DNA from: an uncultured Clostridia bacterium
GTDB taxonomy: Bacteria > Bacillota > Clostridia > Christensenellales > UBA1242
Reading direction: 5' to 3'
Assembly: GCA_937914725.1 (NCBI GenBank)
Contig: CALDMJ010000152.1
Location: 1 to 6,423, forward strand
Length of the DNA: 6,423 nt
Below the pieces are notes generated by a model, which was not told where the DNA came from, ran no database searches, and saw only the letters and a program-made list of their open reading frames with translations. Within the stretch, counting starts at the first letter, position 1, and every line of letters starts with the position of its first letter. The position numbers and the translations under genes were made by a program. Of the stretch, positions 4,247 through 6,423 are shown piece after piece.

Positions 4247-5496
4247 TTTTTAAGTTCTTCCTCAATTCTTAATAGTTGATTGTATTTTGCGACGCGTTCA
4301 CTGCGGCACGGCGCACCCGTTTTGATTTGCCCGAGGTCAAGCCCAACCGCCAAATCGGCAATTGTAGTGTCCTCCGTTTCGCCACTTCGGTGCGATATAA
4401 CAGTTGAATACCCTGCAGATTTTGCTAGATTTATTGTTTCAATCGTTTCGGTCAGCGTGCCAATTTGGTTCGGCTTTATCAAAATTGAGTTTGCGATGCC
4501 CATTTCGATACCTTTTTCAAGCCTTTTTGCGTTTGTTACAAACAAATCATCACCGACAAGCTGAATCTTCTTTCCAAGTGCACTTGTCAAAATCTTCCAG
4601 CCCTCAAAGTCGTCCTCATCCGCACCGTCCTCAATCGAAATAAGCGGATACGCGTTTACAAGCTTTTCATAGTAAGTAACAAGTTCGTCAATGCCAAAGA
4701 TTTTCCCTGTTTTCCAAAAATAATAGCAGCCGTCCTTGCCGACTTCTTTGCCCTCATTAAACATTTCGCTGCTTGCGACGTCCAAAGCGATGCTGACATC
4801 CTCGCCCGCTTGCAAATTGCTACGCTCAATCGCTTCGCACAATAATTGCAACGCTTCCTCATCGCACGACAAATTCGGCGCAAAGCCACCCTCGTCACCA
4901 ACGCCACAACTGAGGTTTTTCTCTTTCAAAATTGCTTTCAAATTGCGGTAAATATCCGTGCCAAATCGCATACTCTCGCAAAAGTCTTTCGCCCCATGCG
5001 GAACAATCATAAACTCTTGGATGTTGACTGAGTTATCCGCGTGCTTGCCGCCATTTAAAATGTTCATCATAGGAACAGGCATTTTTATACCGTTGCCCAC
5101 TAACTTATAAAGCGGAATATTTTTGCTCGCGCAAACCGCCTTTGCTGCCGCAAGCGAAACGCCCAAAATCGCGTTTGCTCCCAACCTCGCCTTGTTTGGC
5201 GTGCCATCCAAGTCAATTAACAATTTATCAAGCGCTTGCTGCTGCGTGGCATCAAACCCGATAAGCGCGCTTTTAATTTCTCCATTGACATTATTTACTG
5301 CCTTAAAAACCGACTTACCGCCATATAGCGTTTTGTCGCCGTCGCGCAATTCAACCGCCTCATAAGCGCCCGTGCTCGCACCCGACGGAACACTCGCACG
5401 CCCAATTGCACCATTTTTTAAAAACACATCAACTTCAATCGTCGGATTGCCACGACTGTCAAAAATTTGCCTTGCTTTTATGTCTTTTATTTCCAT
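4243..5496 (-). CDS. eno: enolase (phosphopyruvate hydratase)
   Basis: Converts 2-phosphoglycerate to phosphoenolpyruvate in glycolysis, in the cytosol. The 417-residue sequence is complete. It begins IKARQIFDSRGNPTIEVDV; the catalytic loop SGASTGAYEA is at about 38-47, E202 in GDEGGFAPN, and metal ligands D239 (ALD), E289 (IED) and D316 (GDD). K341 in the signature ILIKPNQIGTLTET, SHRSGETEDTTIADLAVG (368-385) and K392 are all present. ATG 5496 is chosen because GGAGGG lies 5 nt upstream; an ATG four codons earlier contains that site and is unlikely. A little shorter than the E. coli enzyme (432 aa). The gene overlaps the next by 4 nt. Its promoter is uncertain: a perfect TATAAT (5557 to 5552) has only a weak -35 and lies inside a hairpin. 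Confidence 0.98.
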   Translation of the reverse strand: MEIKDIKARQIFDSRGNPTIEVDVFLKNGAIGRASVPSGASTGAYEAVELRDGDKTLYGGKSVFKAVNNVNGEIKSALIGFDATQQQALDKLLIDLDGTPNKARLGANAILGVSLAAAKAVCASKNIPLYKLVGNGIKMPVPMMNILNGGKHADNSVNIQEFMIVPHGAKDFCESMRFGTDIYRNLKAILKEKNLSCGVGDEGGFAPNLSCDEEALQLLCEAIERSNLQAGEDVSIALDVASSEMFNEGKEVGKDGCYYFWKTGKIFGIDELVTYYEKLVNAYPLISIEDGADEDDFEGWKILTSALGKKIQLVGDDLFVTNAKRLEKGIEMGIANSILIKPNQIGTLTETIETINLAKSAGYSTVISHRSGETEDTTIADLAVGLDLGQIKTGAPCRSERVAKYNQLLRIEEELKK

Positions 5497-5517
5497 ATTA
5501 CCCTCCATAATCTACAT

Positions 5518-5563
5518 AAACAAAAACTGCAGTTATGTTGCATATTTTTGCATTATAACTGCA
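5518..5563 (-). terminator. hairpin upstream of eno: terminator of upstream gene or eno operator/leader element
   Basis: TGCAGTTAT (minus 5563 to 5555) pairs perfectly with ATAACTGCA (5536 to 5528), with an inner TGCA/TGCA pair (5552-5549 and 5542-5539) across a 2x2 internal loop. On the minus strand GTTTTTGTTTA follows, so it can act as an intrinsic terminator for the membrane-protein gene ending at 5593. The same arm contains the only good -10 (TATAAT, 5557 to 5552) for eno, with a poor -35 (GTTAAG, 17 nt away). It may therefore also be an operator or leader structure. Confidence 0.6.
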
Positions 5564-5592
5564 CAATTTTGCGACTTAACGCACAAATTTCA

Positions 5593-5838
5593 TTATTTGT
5601 TGTCGTCTTTTTGTTCTTGAACATTTGGCTGTTCTTCAACTTTTTTTATGTTTGAAACAGTGTCGCAAACAATTCCAATCACGCCACAAACAATTGCGGC
5701 TCCGACAATGATAACCCACGTTGGATGCCAAACATTTGAGCAAATGCCAACAACGACATACACCGCAACAGCCACAAGCATCAAAAGCCCGCAAATCGCG
5801 TCACAAATGATTTTTGCTTTTGTTCTCTTTTCTTCCAT
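5593..5838 (-). CDS. small two-helix membrane protein with WHPTW motif
   Basis: 81 residues. A short basic N-terminus (EKRTKAK) precedes two predicted membrane helices, about 10-33 and 40-60, joined by a turn containing WHPTW (37-41). A polar, acidic C-terminal tail (62-81, VEEQPNVQEQKDDNK) follows. This 'alcglimLvaT..y...g....WHPgWvif' layout is common as a C-terminal membrane domain of Bacillota transcription regulators and as free small proteins, with no known function. Here it stands alone without a DNA-binding domain. ATG 5838 has GGAGG 7 nt upstream. It has its own sigma-A promoter and probably ends at the hairpin before eno. Cell-envelope location and orientation (N-terminus inside by the positive-inside rule) are inferred. 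Confidence 0.8.
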   Translation of the reverse strand: MEEKRTKAKIICDAICGLLMLVAVAVYVVVGICSNVWHPTWVIIVGAAIVCGVIGIVCDTVSNIKKVEEQPNVQEQKDDNK

Positions 5839-5859
5839 TATCCTACCTCCATTTATTAC

Positions 5860-5887
5860 ATTATACCTTATTCTTTAAATATTTCAA
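5860..5887 (-). promoter_or_regulatory. sigma-A promoter of the small membrane protein gene
   Basis: On the minus strand, -35 TTGAAA (5887 to 5882) and a perfect -10 TATAAT (5865 to 5860) are 16 nt apart. The start would lie near 5853, immediately upstream of the GGAGG ribosome binding site. Confidence 0.75.
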
Positions 5888-5897
5888 AGCGTTTGAA
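5883..5897. repeat. TTCAAA-GCG-TTTGAA inverted repeat over the -35 box
   Basis: TTCAAA (5883-5888) and TTTGAA (5892-5897) are perfect reverse complements around GCG. The repeat covers the -35 box of the WHPTW protein promoter, so a repressor or activator site is possible. A related inverted repeat (ATTTGAAA/TTTCAAAT) occurs at 5981-6001. Confidence 0.35.
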
Positions 5898-5915
5898 GAA
5901 TATATGTTCACAACA

Positions 5916-5961
5916 ATTCAAAACTAAAAGCACTCAAACGGCGTTTTGTTTGAGCGCTTTT
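5916..5961 (-). terminator. Rho-independent terminator, likely for the CorC-like gene
   Basis: AAAAGC (5926-5931) pairs with GCTTTT (5956-5961), and CTCAAAC (5933-5939) pairs with GTTTGAG (5948-5954), with one A/C mismatch between them and an 8-nt loop. On the minus strand TTTTAGTTTTG follows. On the plus strand TTTTATAAAG follows, so bidirectional use is possible. It lies about 200 nt past the CorC stop. Confidence 0.75.
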
Positions 5962-6162
5962 ATAAAGTAATTTTACTGACATTTGAAACGGTATTTCAAA
6001 TAATGTAACGTTCTTAATGAACTACGCATCATTCGTGCAAGGCATATAACTTTTGTTTATAAGCACTGTCGTGATTTTAATAAATCACATCGATATTGGG
6101 CTGGATGGTCATTCCCAGTTATTTATTATTCTTGCCATATTGCGCGCAAAGTGCGGTCGCTA
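5962..6162. other. long 3' intergenic stretch with inverted repeats, no gene seen
   Basis: There is no convincing ORF. It holds a perfect 8-bp inverted repeat, ATTTGAAA (5981-5988) and TTTCAAAT (5994-6001), and a perfect 7-bp one, GTGATTT (6071-6077) and AAATCAC (6082-6088), with a TAAT loop. If transcription from the CorC-like gene runs to the terminator at 5916-5961, these would be hairpins in a roughly 200-nt 3' untranslated region. No tRNA or known riboswitch pattern was recognised. Confidence 0.4.
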
Positions 6163-6423
6163 TTATTGTTCGGAAGCACTCGAGTCGCGCGTCAACTTTT
6201 CTTCATTGTTCAAGACTTCCGTCGTAATCAAAACGCGGCGAATGCGGTTGTTTTCAACCTTTATCAACTTGAAGTGCAATGCGATTGCGACTTCATAATA
6301 GTTTGCGTCGTCGTCGACGCGTTCGTCGATTGTCACAAAGTCGAGTACTTGGTCTTGCTTTGGCAAACTCTTTTCAGCAAGTTCAAAGAGGAATGCGCCG
6401 AGGCTTGAGTAGTTGTTGATTGG
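6163..6423 (-). CDS. CorC/HlyC (CNNM-type) family protein, C-terminal fragment
   Basis: The frame is open from the window edge (Pro codon at 6423) to TAA at 6163, giving 86 residues with no start inside. It matches the CorC/HlyC transporter-associated domain at the C-terminus of CNNM/hemolysin-C-type proteins: INNYSSLGAFLFELAEKSL (the 'ydTlgGyvl..lg..P' start of the domain), then VLDFVTIDERV, then FKLIKVENNRIRRVLITTE (the final 'f.v...dg.rI..v.i' strands). In full-length proteins this follows a DUF21 membrane domain and two CBS domains, implicated in divalent cation (Mg/Co) transport. A short polar tail, ending SSASEQ, completes it. The domain assignment is by motif recognition; membrane and CBS parts lie outside the window. 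Confidence 0.8.
   Translation of the reverse strand, partial: PINNYSSLGAFLFELAEKSLPKQDQVLDFVTIDERVDDDANYYEVAIALHFKLIKVENNRIRRVLITTEVLNNEEKLTRDSSASEQ

Noticed and set aside
4280..5365. Several plus-strand and other-frame ORFs within eno
   Set aside because: Shadows of the conserved enolase frame, without start signals.
6053..6408. Plus-strand ORFs of 81 and 85 aa at the right end
   Set aside because: They lie opposite the CorC-like domain, whose minus-frame protein shows family motifs; the plus frames show none.

Overview
The window looks like a chromosomal piece of a low-GC, probably spore-forming Bacillota (Clostridia-like) bacterium. The evidence is AT-rich intergenic DNA, strong GGAGG-type ribosome binding sites, consensus sigma-A promoters, CCA-encoding tRNA genes, intrinsic terminators and a spore coat F-type protein. 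No complete mobile element, CRISPR array or toxin/antitoxin pair is visible.

Layout. Positions 1-52 hold the 5' half of a tRNA-Thr(GGU) gene on the minus strand, behind a good promoter; its sequence departs from a tRNA right after the anticodon loop. Next is an unrecognised 183-residue protein (173-724, minus). A tRNA operon on the plus strand (1029-1270) has a TTGACA/TAAAAT promoter, initiator tRNA-fMet, a 50-nt tRNA-Met remnant lacking the D-arm, tRNA-Glu(UUC) and a strong terminator. The stretch 1331-1689 holds a second terminator and a patch of hairpin-forming repeats, followed by a small charged coiled-coil ORF (to 1893).

From 1908 to the end all genes are on the minus strand, in four transcription units. 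(i) A stand-alone tRNA-binding (MetRS C-terminal type) protein is translationally coupled to a TatD-family hydrolase. (ii) Two small spore-coat or ferritin-like proteins form a pair. (iii) Enolase overlaps by 4 nt a conserved uncharacterised 96-residue protein. (iv) A small two-helix membrane protein with a WHPTW motif has its own promoter. At the right edge is the C-terminal end of a CorC/HlyC (CNNM-type) transporter-associated domain protein.

How they work together. Most of this is housekeeping: glycolysis, translation (tRNAs and a tRNA-binding protein) and nucleic acid turnover, plus a sporulation-related pair. The least ordinary parts are the two damaged tRNA genes, the free-standing tRNA-binding domain with a Cys cluster, the unknown protein coupled to enolase, and several precise inverted repeats lying on or near promoters. 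I see no convincing previously undescribed multi-gene system; the findings are individual leads.
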